Source: Sphingobacterium endophyticum (lineage in GTDB: Bacteria; Bacteroidota; Bacteroidia; Sphingobacteriales; Sphingobacteriaceae). Taken from it: DNA of 58,696 bases. The DNA lies in NCBI RefSeq assembly GCF_009733535.1, contig NZ_SMMI01000020.1, positions 1 through 58,696 of the forward strand. Reading direction: 5' to 3'. The notes beneath the pieces are model-generated. The model was not told the origin of the DNA. It searched no databases and saw only the letters and a program-made list of their open reading frames with translations. Both the position numbers and the translations under genes were made by a program. Of this stretch, positions 40,617-49,529 are shown one piece after another; position 1 is the stretch's first letter, and each line of letters starts with the position of its first letter.

Positions 40617-41228
40617 TTAATATTCGTTTTCATCTTCGTGTGTTTCATCAATAGGATAATCGGCAGTAACTTCTTCCGCTTGTAGAAGTTTGGGGTTTGT
40701 TTCGTCAATTGCTCCGAAAAGGCTCGGTGTTGCGAATTTGTCGGATAATGCTGTTTTGCGTTTGCGTATCTCGTCTGCTTTTTCGGGAAACTCCGTTATA
40801 TCGGGAACTTTTATCCACGCTTCACGGAACTTACCCTCTTTTTCCAACTCGTCCGCCTTTGCTATAGCATCTTTAAACTTCTTGTCTTTGGTTTCCTTGT
40901 CCTTTTTCGCTTTCTCGGTTTTTTCCTTTTCTATTGCCGATTGTGCTTTGGCTTCGTCCAATTGCTTTTGGAATTTTTCCATATCCACCATTAAGCCCGA
41001 TACCTTTTGTATGGGTGTAGTTATCTGCTCAAAAAATCCCTCGTCAAACTCTTGGGGCGTGGCGTTAAAGGTCAATGGGGGAATTAGATTTTTTGCACTA
41101 TCTCCGCATTGTTCGTTGTTGAGCAATACTGTTACAATTAGGTTGCTTTCTATCCCTTTTGAAATGTTCAGTTGCAATACTCCTGTAAAGTCCAACTGCT
41201 GTATCTGATTGAAAAAATTGGTGTTCAT
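40617..41228 (-). CDS. PRTRC system protein E
   Basis: Protein of 203 residues. N-terminal domain (FFNQIQQLDFTGVLQLNI then VTVLLNNEQCGDSAKNLIPP) is typical of PRTRC-E. A charged coiled coil follows (EKFQKQLDEAKAQSAIEKEK). The C-terminal region is acidic. Directly upstream of protein C, in the conserved E-C order. Likely structural or scaffolding; function unknown. Confidence 0.85.
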   Translation of the reverse strand: MNTNFFNQIQQLDFTGVLQLNISKGIESNLIVTVLLNNEQCGDSAKNLIPPLTFNATPQEFDEGFFEQITTPIQKVSGLMVDMEKFQKQLDEAKAQSAIEKEKTEKAKKDKETKDKKFKDAIAKADELEKEGKFREAWIKVPDITEFPEKADEIRKRKTALSDKFATPSLFGAIDETNPKLLQAEEVTADYPIDETHEDENEY

Positions 41229-41240
41229 CGTTCTGAAATT

Positions 41241-41423
41241 TTAATTGTTAATACTTTTTTCTTTTTTAAGTTTCTCGTGCATATCTGCCCAATATTTCTG
41301 TCTTTCCTTGTCTGTTTCTGTTGGTGGGTCGTGCAGATATTCTTTATACCAACCAGTTTGCTGGATAGCTTTTATGAGGTCGGTAACTTCAACCCAATTC
41401 CCATTTTTATCTATGATTTTCAT
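41241..41423 (-). CDS. Small hypothetical protein in PRTRC operon
   Basis: Sixty residues, starts MKIIDKNGNWVEVTDLIKAI and contains GWYKEYLHDPPTETDKERQK; helical and charged. Lies 12 bp before protein E and 18 bp after the 112-residue gene in the same direction, so it is probably translated. No family recognised. Confidence 0.6.
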   Translation of the reverse strand: MKIIDKNGNWVEVTDLIKAIQQTGWYKEYLHDPPTETDKERQKYWADMHEKLKKEKSINN

Positions 41424-41441
41424 TGTACTTGGCTTTAAATG

Positions 41442-41780
41442 TTATTTGCTGATTTCCGCTATTTGGTCAATCCTGCCATATATGATACTTCGAAGACTTG
41501 TTTTGTCGGGAGCGTTGTATTCTAACCAACTGCCGTACTGCTTTACGATATAGGATTTTAAAACATCCTCAAAACCAAAACGATAACCCATAAGCGGTAC
41601 AGCTCTTTTGAAATAGGCGTTTCGGTTTACTGCTTCTGCAAGCCAATTTTTTTCGGCTCGGTTCAATTTTTCGCCTTTGTTCAGTTTTTCCCTTAATAAG
41701 TAAACCTTTGCATTTTGCAGGGTTGCCAATTCGGGTACATCTTGGCGTACAAACTTTGTAGCTATTGTTCTTGTTTCCAT
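41442..41780 (-). CDS. Hypothetical protein in PRTRC operon
   Basis: Protein of 112 residues, basic and helical (LQNAKVYLLREKLNKGEKLN, NRAEKNWLAEAVNRNAYFKR), soluble. Similar short proteins accompany DUF932 and SSB genes in Bacteroidota mobile elements. It lies between the 160-residue and 60-residue genes with gaps of under 20 bp. A DNA- or protein-binding accessory role is possible but not shown. Confidence 0.65.
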   Translation of the reverse strand: METRTIATKFVRQDVPELATLQNAKVYLLREKLNKGEKLNRAEKNWLAEAVNRNAYFKRAVPLMGYRFGFEDVLKSYIVKQYGSWLEYNAPDKTSLRSIIYGRIDQIAEISK

Positions 41781-41791
41781 TGCCTTTGGTT

Positions 41792-42274
41792 TTAAGTTTC
41801 TTGAATTTTAATTTTCCGCTCCAACAAGTTTTCTAATATCTCGTAATCGCTTTCGTAATCATTACCCTCAAAATGGTAGGTTTCGTTTTCTTCATCAAAT
41901 TCGTATTGCTCAAAATCCACGTCTTCCAAATAAACATCTGTGAGTAGCTTGTCATAAAATGTTGCCCTGCCATATACAAGATTGCCCATTTCTTCATAGT
42001 CGTGTGTGAAATTCACTTCGTAATGCTCCGCTATCTTTTGAATGATTTCCATATTGGGCGACCACTTTGTTTCATATTGAAATTGTCCTTCATCGCCTTC
42101 ATTCCAATAGATATTGAAGAAATAACCACCATTATCTTTAGAAATAAATTCGGGTAATTGTCCTTCTTCGATTTTTTCTTCCTTTTCCTTCATTGATTGA
42201 AAAAGTTCCTGTATTGCTGTGATTGTTTCGGGTTTCCCCTCGAATACAACTGTATTACTGCACCAATTTGCCAT
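41792..42274 (-). CDS. DUF1281-like ferredoxin-fold protein
   Basis: Protein of 160 residues opening MANWCSNTVVFEGKPE, which together with YETKWSPNMEIIQKIAEHYE is the pattern of the YubB/DUF1281 ferredoxin-like family of plasmids and ICEs. The C-terminus is strikingly acidic (DVYLEDVDFEQYEFDEENE). An acidic, DNA-mimic-like surface is conceivable. It belongs to the same leftward operon as SSB and DUF932. Function unknown. Confidence 0.65.
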   Translation of the reverse strand: MANWCSNTVVFEGKPETITAIQELFQSMKEKEEKIEEGQLPEFISKDNGGYFFNIYWNEGDEGQFQYETKWSPNMEIIQKIAEHYEVNFTHDYEEMGNLVYGRATFYDKLLTDVYLEDVDFEQYEFDEENETYHFEGNDYESDYEILENLLERKIKIQET

Positions 42275-42326
42275 AACTTTTGTTTTTAGTAGGCTACCAC
42301 CGATTAAAGCGGTAGCCTGTTGTTAT

Positions 42327-43400
42327 TTAATTAAGGTTTAGGGTTTCTGCACCATCTAAAGCAAAACCATTACACAATTCAAATGCTTTCTGTGATTTGA
42401 GTTGAGCAGTGCCACCCAATACAATGCTCTGCAACTTGGCTTCATCATTCTTGTAATTTCTTACGTTCTGATAGTAACCTGTAACCGCATTATAAGCTCC
42501 GAACAATGTTCCTTTTGTAGTATCCATTTGTTGGGTGTCGCTTATCATTGCGTATGCAAAAGCATCTTCAACGGTGTTTTTGAACACGGTTGAAATTTCA
42601 TCTTCCGCACCTTTTTTGATTAAATCAAAGGTTTCCTTATTCGGGCAAAGTGCCAATTGAATTAGCTTTTTAACCTCTCGGTCTGTTACCTTTACTTTTG
42701 CCCATTCATTGAAAATTCCCTCTAATTGGTTGCTCAATGTGTTGGCAAGTCCCATAATCTTGTGAGCGTTCTCGATACGTCCTTTTGCTCCCGAAGTGTG
42801 TTTGATACGGACAACATTGGTCATATTGCGTAATGAAGCGTTTAAGGTATTTTGGCAAACGATACGGATTGGTGTAAATGCGGCTGTGATACTTCCGCTA
42901 CCATCGTGCGAAGTGGTTAGGAAAATGTATTTTTCCGTAACATCATCGCCATTGCCTACACGGATATAGTCAGGCAGTTTGGCTGTGATAAAAATACGTT
43001 CTCCGTTGCCTAATGCTCCTGCGGTTTCGTACAGAATGCCCTCGCCACCACCTACAATAGCATCAAAGAAATTAAAGGCTTCACGGTTTTGTACGATATG
43101 GTAATCCTTGCCGACTACTCCCAATACCTTATTGTTATCGGTGCGAATGTTGGCGAAATAGTTAGGTACTTCTAATTCGCTACTGCCTATCTCTATACCG
43201 TTAGCCGTTTCGATAATGCCCGAACCTTTGGTAAAAAGTGGGGATTTTACGACTTCGTAATCTAACCCTGCGTGTTTGATAGCTTCCTCGCTTGTCGGGT
43301 ATTGCTCCACGATTTGCCCCAAGTTGTGCCATGCTTTTTGTTGTACGCTAAAAAATGAATAACGTCCTGTTCTCTCGTTAAAATTGATATTATGTGCCAT
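42327..43400 (-). CDS. DUF932 family protein
   Basis: Protein of 357 residues from ATG 43400 (MAHNINFNERTGRYSFFSVQ); the frame extends further but would overlap the ssb gene end. DUF932 pattern is visible: KAWHNLGQIVEQYPTSEEAI, VVGKDYHIVQNREAFNFFD, LTTSHDGSGSITAAFTPIRI and VCQNTLNASLR. Common on plasmids, phages and ICEs and often next to SSB, suggesting a replication or recombination accessory role. Mechanism not established. Confidence 0.88.
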   Translation of the reverse strand: MAHNINFNERTGRYSFFSVQQKAWHNLGQIVEQYPTSEEAIKHAGLDYEVVKSPLFTKGSGIIETANGIEIGSSELEVPNYFANIRTDNNKVLGVVGKDYHIVQNREAFNFFDAIVGGGEGILYETAGALGNGERIFITAKLPDYIRVGNGDDVTEKYIFLTTSHDGSGSITAAFTPIRIVCQNTLNASLRNMTNVVRIKHTSGAKGRIENAHKIMGLANTLSNQLEGIFNEWAKVKVTDREVKKLIQLALCPNKETFDLIKKGAEDEISTVFKNTVEDAFAYAMISDTQQMDTTKGTLFGAYNAVTGYYQNVRNYKNDEAKLQSIVLGGTAQLKSQKAFELCNGFALDGAETLNLN

Positions 43401-43443
43401 AATGTTAGAAATTTTGATGTTAAAAATGATTGAATGTTCTTGA

Positions 43444-43821
43444 TTAAAATGGGAGGTCGTCTTCTGCCTTGCTATTGTTTGTGCTTGTGGTAGCTTGTGC
43501 CGTTTCCGATTTTTTGCCACCTCCGTGCAATTTGATTTGAGAGGTATGGAAATTCAGTCCTGCTCTTGGTTCTCCATCATTACCTGTCCACGCTCTTGTG
43601 CTTACTCGTCCCGATAGTTCTACCAAAGTACCTTTTGTGAGTAGCTTGGCTACATTCGGGGTTATCCAATAGGAGCAATCGAAATAGGTTGTTTGCTCTA
43701 TGCGTTCGCCCTGTTTGTTACGGTAGCTGTCGTTGGTCGCTACTGAAAAGTTTACTACTTGTTTGTCCTGTGACGTTGTGCGTACTTCCGCATCCCTTGT
43801 CAATCTTCCTGTGATGTTCAT
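43444..43821 (-). CDS. ssb: Single-stranded DNA-binding protein
   Basis: OB-fold protein of 125 residues: MNITGRLTRDAEVRTTSQDK, VVNFSVATNDSYRNKQGE, FDCSYWITPNVAKLLTKG, VELSGRVSTRAW. The tail ends DDLPF, the acidic C-terminal tip by which SSB binds partner proteins. Residue length is shorter than most chromosomal SSBs. Probably first gene of the PRTRC transcript. It would protect the transferred strand in donor or recipient. Confidence 0.94.
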   Translation of the reverse strand: MNITGRLTRDAEVRTTSQDKQVVNFSVATNDSYRNKQGERIEQTTYFDCSYWITPNVAKLLTKGTLVELSGRVSTRAWTGNDGEPRAGLNFHTSQIKLHGGGKKSETAQATTSTNNSKAEDDLPF

Positions 43822-44416
43822 ATTCTTTAATTTTTAGTTATTGATTTTGATTTTTTTTGATTTATTCGGCAATGAGAGGAGGTGCTGTTTCGTTTCATTA
43901 CCATTTCCAATGTTTTTAATCTTCATATCTGACATTTTTTTTTATTCGTTTAAAGAGCCGGAGTATGCTATGTTTCGTTTCACGAGCATAAAAGGTTCGT
44001 GTTTAGCATCACCAAGGTTTTGGAAAAAAATACTACCCAACGGGTGGAGATTATTTTCCAAACTTGCTTGACATTTGTGATGCGTTAAGAACACGGAAAT
44101 ACCTTTGCTCTTGAAATGGGACAAAAAAGCATACGGGTCTTTGGATAAAATGAATGTGGAAGCCAAGAAGATGGCATTGAGAAATGGTTTACAATGAATT
44201 GAAATAACACTTCCAATTCGCTGAATTTTTAAAACACTTTTTTAAAGCGGTGGGTTATCAAAGCCACACTAGCAGAGGATTAGAAAATGTATTTGTGTGG
44301 GAGGCGTAGATGGCAACATTTTTTAATCTTCTGTTCCAGAAGTAGCCGAAAAGCTCTTTTACAGAAAGGGAATAGCAGAGCGAAGTAAATGTGCTTTGGC
44401 TATAAAATATGGGCAT
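43822..44416. other. Gap between ssb and integrase, no confident gene
   Basis: About 600 bp. On the + strand at roughly 44075-44198 a short open stretch ends in LDKMNVEAKKMALRNGLQ before a stop, resembling the tail of a lost gene, but I recognise no family. A 74-codon minus-strand frame (43942-44166) lacks protein features. AT-rich; probably promoter for the PRTRC operon plus decayed sequence. Confidence 0.4.
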
Positions 44417-44443
44417 AAAAAAAGCAGAACCGTTAAGTTCTGC
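44417..44443 (-). terminator. Terminator of the integrase gene
   Basis: On the minus strand GCAGAAC (44443-44437) pairs with GTTCTGC (44430-44424) with a six-base loop and is followed by seven T. It lies 25 bp after the integrase stop codon. Confidence 0.88.
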
Positions 44444-44467
44444 TAGTAATTATCAAATTGTGATTAA

Positions 44468-45718
44468 CTATATAACCTGTAAAAACGCTTCTTCAATCTC
44501 CTTAAATTTAGGAGCTACTAAATCCATATCCTTACTAATCTTTTGGCTGGTAATTTTAGCATAAATCTGTGTAGTTGAAATGTTTTTATGTCCCATCATT
44601 TTGCTAAGGCTTTCAAGAGGTACGCCTTCGGTCAAAAACATCGTTCCAAATGTGTGTCTTGCGGTGTGAAAAGTTACTTTTTGTTCTGTAATAATTTCAG
44701 CTTTTTCAATTAATTTGCCAATGTGAGTATTGCAGGTTACATTAGTTGGAACTGGAAAGATAAACTCATTACGAGTGCTACCGAGGTATTTTTCTATAAT
44801 ACGTTTTGGGATTTCCATTAATCGAACATTAGAAGCAATATCTGATTTTTTTCTTCTGCTGATGATCCATTGATGGCCATCGAAGAAAGACTGAATATTG
44901 TTCCTTGTTAGTTTTTTAATATCCGCATAAGCAAGTCCGGTAAAACAACTGAAAATAAAAAGATCTTTCACAAGCTCATACCGTGGGTGGGGCGGTGCAC
45001 ACATCATCAGTTTTTCTACATCTTCTTTAAGAATATAACCCCTGTCGGTTTCTTCCATATTAATTTCATAATCTTGAAACGGATTATCACGTATCAAACC
45101 TTTTTTTATAGCCAATTCTACCAGACTTAGTACGGGCATCGTGTAAACCCAAACCGTATTATGTGTAGATTGTAAATCGTACCGAAGATAAAAATCGAAT
45201 TCCCTAATAAAATCTCCAGTCAATTCCCGAAAGGCCATATCATCACGATGATAGCGTTCTTTGATAAAAGTGGTAAGATGATTATAAACCGTGATGTACT
45301 TGTTGTAGGTGCTTTGTGAACGTTCTTCCTTGTCAACCAATTTTTTAAAATCCTCATTTTTATCGTTAAAGACTTTTAGAATTGCATCATCCATTACACC
45401 AACACCCAAGAATGAGAGCTTTACTTTTTGGGAAGTAGCAAAGCCCTCGTGTTTCAGCATATCTTCATAAATTTTGTCGATACGCCCACGTATGTTATCC
45501 AACTTTTTATTAATATTTAAAGCTGTTGCGCTTTTGCCCTCAACTCTTCCATATTTTAGATCCCAATTGCTAGGGTCAATTTCTAACTTTGTCCCAAAAG
45601 TTTTAGGTGTTCCGTCAATGGTAATACGTGCCATAATTGGAGCATTACCATTTTTTTTCAGTTCGTTCTTTTTCAAGTAGAAAAGCAGTTTGAACGTTGA
45701 TTTTTTTGTCTGCGTCAT
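44468..45718 (-). CDS. int: Tyrosine recombinase (ICE integrase)
   Basis: Integrase of 416 residues. N-terminal arm-binding domain (FKLLFYLKKNELKKNGNAPI), SAM-like core-binding domain (residues about 105-210), then catalytic domain with TARHTFGT (H-x-x-R), MGHKNISTTQIYAKI containing the GH and the nucleophile Tyr. The first catalytic Arg position reads FTGLAYADIKK, with Ala in place of Arg. The same loss of the first Arg is a known feature of IntDOT-type integrases. It is near the right end of the ICE, transcribed leftward from about 45.7 kb. Confidence 0.94.
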   Translation of the reverse strand: MTQTKKSTFKLLFYLKKNELKKNGNAPIMARITIDGTPKTFGTKLEIDPSNWDLKYGRVEGKSATALNINKKLDNIRGRIDKIYEDMLKHEGFATSQKVKLSFLGVGVMDDAILKVFNDKNEDFKKLVDKEERSQSTYNKYITVYNHLTTFIKERYHRDDMAFRELTGDFIREFDFYLRYDLQSTHNTVWVYTMPVLSLVELAIKKGLIRDNPFQDYEINMEETDRGYILKEDVEKLMMCAPPHPRYELVKDLFIFSCFTGLAYADIKKLTRNNIQSFFDGHQWIISRRKKSDIASNVRLMEIPKRIIEKYLGSTRNEFIFPVPTNVTCNTHIGKLIEKAEIITEQKVTFHTARHTFGTMFLTEGVPLESLSKMMGHKNISTTQIYAKITSQKISKDMDLVAPKFKEIEEAFLQVI

Positions 45719-46439
45719 AACTCAAATGTTTAATGTTTAAAATTAATTTACATTGAGTTACAAGGAAATATAAAAATAAGTGCAAAACACTGAAATATAA
45801 CCGTTTAAGCTAATAAGGAACCTCTATTAATCGGTAACGAATTAGTAACTTAACTTTGTCATTTCAAGCCCAAAACCTATCAGACACCGAGTTCCAAATA
45901 AAGACTACTTCTTTATAAAACATTGTATAGCAACGGATTTAATCGTTTTGCTTAACTTTGCTTTTTACTAATCTTTTTTATAAAAAAGAGTTTCATCTAT
46001 CCTTTTTTATCAGTTGGTTTTTCCTGAAATGAATGAATTCACCGCTGCTTTCAACTGACCAATTTTCACGAAGATGTTGGGTCGAATAAAATTGACAAGA
46101 TTTGAAAGGTTCCTGTTTTACTTTGCCTTCATCTATATTTAATTCAAGAGCAATATTTCTATATGTTCTCGATTATGTCCCAAACGCGAACTAGACGGAT
46201 TTCCATTCTTGCATAGGGTCGATTTTCAATGCTGTCAATTTTAATGAGATGGCTCTCAAGGTGCTCGCCAGAAAGAAGCTTTACATTTTTTGCCGTTTCA
46301 CTACCGAATACATCAAATTTGATTTTTGTCCATTAACAAAGGTGCAACCGGTACTTTCAAAAACGTTCTTCTTTGCATAATCGACATTCTAAGCTACAAC
46401 AAGTACACATTATTTCGAAAATGACATGGATTTACCTAT
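45719..46439. other. ICE right-end region and degenerate sequence
   Basis: No intact gene in about 720 bp. The stretch 45719-45960 upstream of int probably contains attR and int regulatory sites, but no tRNA 3' end or clear core direct repeat is visible and the other end lies outside the window. At about 46190-46330 a minus-strand open piece reads FDVFGSETAKNVKLLSGEHL and then IENRPYARMEIRLVRVWD before a stop: a relic of an unrecognised gene. Confidence 0.45.
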
Positions 46440-46934
46440 TTTGAATTAGTTATGCCTGCCATCTGTCTTATGGACATAATTGGGCACTCATCCATCTTAA
46501 TCCAGTATCGTATTTAGCTTCAGCACCACCTTGGCAATACAGAACTTCGCCCAATCAAATACGTTTAAACACAATGGAATGATTGTGGCATTCATCAAAA
46601 TTAATTTACGCTTCTGTCCTCTGAATTCGTCTCTGCGCTTGAAGTACTATTTCCACAAGAGATCCAAGAGCCTGTAATAAAGATCCTGAAAAGGCGATTG
46701 TCGCGAATGGAGTTTATGTTGGAAAGATTGGATTGCTGGATTTCTGGAAATATCCATAAGGTTCATATTACCCGTTGATATGGAGGGTAGGTGGCAAAAT
46801 AGCATAGCCACAAAATATGTCAAACTGCTAATGCCTTTGTAGTGCTTGTGGGATTGGTATTGTTGAACCAATCTGTTGGAAAATGCCTCGATCGACAAGA
46901 ACCAGATTCTGAGAGAACGCGTATTATTTATCAT
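46440..46934 (-). pseudogene. Decayed IS4-family transposase (DUF4372-like N-terminus)
   Basis: The minus-strand frame 46934-46647 has HYKGISSLTYFVAMLFCHLP and GNMNLMDISRNPAIQSF, like the DUF4372 region of IS4-type transposases. After a stop the translation continues with KLILMNATIIPLCLNVFDWA and KFCIAKVVLKLNTILD, corresponding to the DSTTI..LFPWAKFR block with the catalytic Asp changed. Then further stops follow. Clearly non-functional; likely a remnant at the border of the ICE and host DNA. Confidence 0.7.
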
Positions 46935-47107
46935 TGCGATGGAAGAATTTTAGCAAATTAAATATACCAACCCCACATATATAAATCCACCACAGTTTTT
47001 TCTTTATTTAGGACGCTTCTGGAGATAAATTTTTATTAAAATAGAAGTGATTAGCTAGGTTGGAATTAACAAAGAATGATTAGTTTTGGGTATAGATAAT
47101 TTAAATT

Positions 47108-47524
47108 ATGAAAGAAATTTTATTTAAGAAAGTCAAGGGGTATACTTTGACGGAGATATTGGTCGTTCTTTTGATTATTGGCATCCTAATCCTGTTGGTA
47201 TTGCCCAATTTATTGCCTTTGATTACAAAAGCCAAAAGTACAGAAGCCAAGATGCAGCTCCAGCATGTCCAAACGCTGCAAAAGAATTATTTCTACGAGA
47301 AGTCCAAATACTCTTCCGATATTCAGGAAATTGGATTCATACAGGAGAAATTGGTGAGCGATGGAGAGGACGGAAAAGCCAACTATAAGATTGAAATTAT
47401 TGAGGCCGACAATAAAGGTTTTTTGGCCAGAGCGACTTCCGTTGTAGATTTTGATGGTGATGGAGTGTTCAACGTTTGGGAGATTGACCAGGATAAAAAT
47501 TTGAAGGAAGTAACGGCGGATTAA
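47108..47524 (+). CDS. gspG: Major pseudopilin, GspG-like, with calcium-loop motif
   Basis: Type IV pilin-like protein of 138 residues. The prepilin cleavage site is clear: basic leader ending G11 then YTLTEILVVLLIIGIL, with Glu at +5 (E16). The C-terminal part has DFDGDGVFNVWEID (residues 114-127), a DxDGDG EF-hand-like calcium loop as in GspG-type pseudopilins. First gene of the secretion operon, followed immediately by the prepilin peptidase. It would form the periplasmic pseudopilus. Confidence 0.88.
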   Translation: MKEILFKKVKGYTLTEILVVLLIIGILILLVLPNLLPLITKAKSTEAKMQLQHVQTLQKNYFYEKSKYSSDIQEIGFIQEKLVSDGEDGKANYKIEIIEADNKGFLARATSVVDFDGDGVFNVWEIDQDKNLKEVTAD

Positions 47525-48022
47525 GTGATTTGGTTAGTAATCGCTCTAGTGGGATGTACTGGTATCGCTGTTGAGGATTTCAGGAATCGAATGGTGCATT
47601 TGGCCTGGTATATTTTGTTGATGATCGGCATACTGGGGTGTTCCTTAAAAAGAATAGATTTTAATGCCTTCATAGAAAATACAATTCTCTGCTTAGCATT
47701 TATTGCATTTCTCATGCTTTTATTGACTTTGTATTTCTCTATAAAGGATAAGAAGTTGGTCAATCTTTTCTCTCAATATTTGGGACTTGGAGATATGCTC
47801 TTTTTTATCGTGACCGGTTTTTATTTTGATATCATCTCCTACATTCTTTTTTTTATTGCCAGCCTGTTGATCAGTTTGCTGCTAACCCCAATAATTTTTA
47901 AATTTCAGGGAAAAGAAAATCATATACCGCTTGCTGGATTGCAGTCGGTCTGTTTTGCGCTTTATATCACTTTGGATTACTTTCAGCTATTTAGCTTTAA
48001 AGAATTTCTAAATATTCTATAA
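47525..48022 (+). CDS. Prepilin peptidase, A24 family, short form
   Basis: Polytopic membrane aspartic peptidase of 165 residues starting at GTG directly after the pseudopilin stop. The two catalytic Asp regions are visible: VEDFRNRMVH near residue 18, and GLGDMLFFIVTG (GxGD). It lacks the N-terminal methylase domain of classical PilD, as do short A24 enzymes. It would cleave the GspG-like leader. Coupling to the substrate gene supports a dedicated pair. Confidence 0.82.
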   Translation: MIWLVIALVGCTGIAVEDFRNRMVHLAWYILLMIGILGCSLKRIDFNAFIENTILCLAFIAFLMLLLTLYFSIKDKKLVNLFSQYLGLGDMLFFIVTGFYFDIISYILFFIASLLISLLLTPIIFKFQGKENHIPLAGLQSVCFALYITLDYFQLFSFKEFLNIL

Positions 48023-48101
48023 TTCAATTTTTCTTTTTTGGTAAATCCTTTATATTTACAAAAAGATGTTTAACACAGACTAAATTATTAACCAGTACGT
48101 T

Positions 48102-49529
48102 TTGGATGATTTTCACACAACTTCGGTAGAAGAGGGACTGATTATGACGGTGCCTCGAAAGGTGGCGCATCATTATCGCGTTGTTCCCGTTGCTAAAAAG
48201 GGAGATATAACTGTCTTGGTTTCAGACAACCTAAGGGACGACATTGAGGAGGAACTATCGATGATTCTTGATTTTTCGTTTAAGCTGGAGAAGACTGAAC
48301 CAGCTGTGATTGAACGTTTCTTGGAACTATATTATTTTGAGAATTATAATACGGTGCAGGTTCATGTTGCTAAACAATTATCCTTTGACAATAACTTTTT
48401 AGATAACCTGATTTTAGAGGCCAAGCAGTTAAAAAGCAGTGATATACATATAGAAAGCTTTGAGGATAGGGGAAGGGTTAGGATTCGGATCGACGGCATG
48501 ATGGTGGAACGGTATTCAGTAACAAAAAGTGATTATCCCGCCTTGGTAAACAAGATCAAGATTATGTCCAATATGGATATTGCTGAAAAAAGGTTGCCGC
48601 AGGATGGAAGGATCCATTATTCCAGAAATGGAGAGAATTTTGATATGCGTGTTTCGGTCCTGCCAACTCTCCACGGTGAAAAGGTTGTCCTTCGCTTGTT
48701 GAACAATGATGCCGCCAATATCCACATTGAATCCTTGGGCATGACCCAGGAGGATCTTTCCAATTATCTGCAGGGGGTAAAAAAACCAAACGGAATTTTA
48801 CTGATTAGCGGTCCGACGGGTTCCGGAAAAACGACCACGTTGTATGCGACCCTTAAATACCTGAATAAGGAAACTACCAATATACTTACCATCGAAGACC
48901 CAATCGAGTATACCCTGGAGGGAATCAATCAGGTCCAGCTTCGGGAAAATATCGGGCTTACTTTTGGCGCCGCCATGCGGACATTTCTAAGGCAGGACCC
49001 GGATATTATCATGGTCGGTGAGATCCGAGATCCCGACACGGCCAATATGGCCATACGTGCTGCGCTGACAGGACACTTGGTCCTATCTACCATCCATACG
49101 AATTCGGCGTGGGGGACGGTTTCCAGGCTCATCGATATGGGAATACCCGGATTCTTGATTGCAAATACGTTAAATACAACGGTTGCCCAACGATTGCTTC
49201 GTTTACTGTGTCCACACTGTAAGGTTACAAAACCTTTTGACGATTCACTATTTCCCCGGCATTTTGTCCCATTTTATGCAGTGGACGAATATGCCGTACC
49301 TGTCGGATGCAGTCAATGTTACTATACAGGTTATAAGGGAAGGAGAGCTGTATACGAGATTATACCGATGGATCGGGAATTGGCCGAAGAAATTAAAAAA
49401 GAGAACTTGGTAGTGGAAGACCTTCTAAATCAGCGAAAAGTTAAGACTTTGGGTTTTAATGCGTTTGAGATTTTTGCTAATAAACTGACCAGTATAGATG
49501 AGATTTACCCATTATTAATTAATTATTGA
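48102..49529 (+). CDS. gspE: GspE/PilB-type secretion ATPase
   Basis: Cytoplasmic hexameric ATPase of 475 residues. Walker A SGPTGSGKTTTLY near residue 237, Asp box region EDPIEYTLEG, Walker B DPDIIMVGEIRDPD, His box STIHTNSAWGT, and a tetra-cysteine zinc motif CPHCK...CSQCYYTGYKGR. The start is TTG at 48102 (in-frame upstream stop at 48081), so it may initiate weakly. It powers pseudopilus assembly. It overlaps the secretin start. Confidence 0.93.
   Translation: MDDFHTTSVEEGLIMTVPRKVAHHYRVVPVAKKGDITVLVSDNLRDDIEEELSMILDFSFKLEKTEPAVIERFLELYYFENYNTVQVHVAKQLSFDNNFLDNLILEAKQLKSSDIHIESFEDRGRVRIRIDGMMVERYSVTKSDYPALVNKIKIMSNMDIAEKRLPQDGRIHYSRNGENFDMRVSVLPTLHGEKVVLRLLNNDAANIHIESLGMTQEDLSNYLQGVKKPNGILLISGPTGSGKTTTLYATLKYLNKETTNILTIEDPIEYTLEGINQVQLRENIGLTFGAAMRTFLRQDPDIIMVGEIRDPDTANMAIRAALTGHLVLSTIHTNSAWGTVSRLIDMGIPGFLIANTLNTTVAQRLLRLLCPHCKVTKPFDDSLFPRHFVPFYAVDEYAVPVGCSQCYYTGYKGRRAVYEIIPMDRELAEEIKKENLVVEDLLNQRKVKTLGFNAFEIFANKLTSIDEIYPLLINY

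Noticed and set aside
43942..44166. Minus-strand 74-codon frame
   Set aside because: No hydrophobic, charged or motif pattern of a real protein; it opposes a more gene-like fragment.
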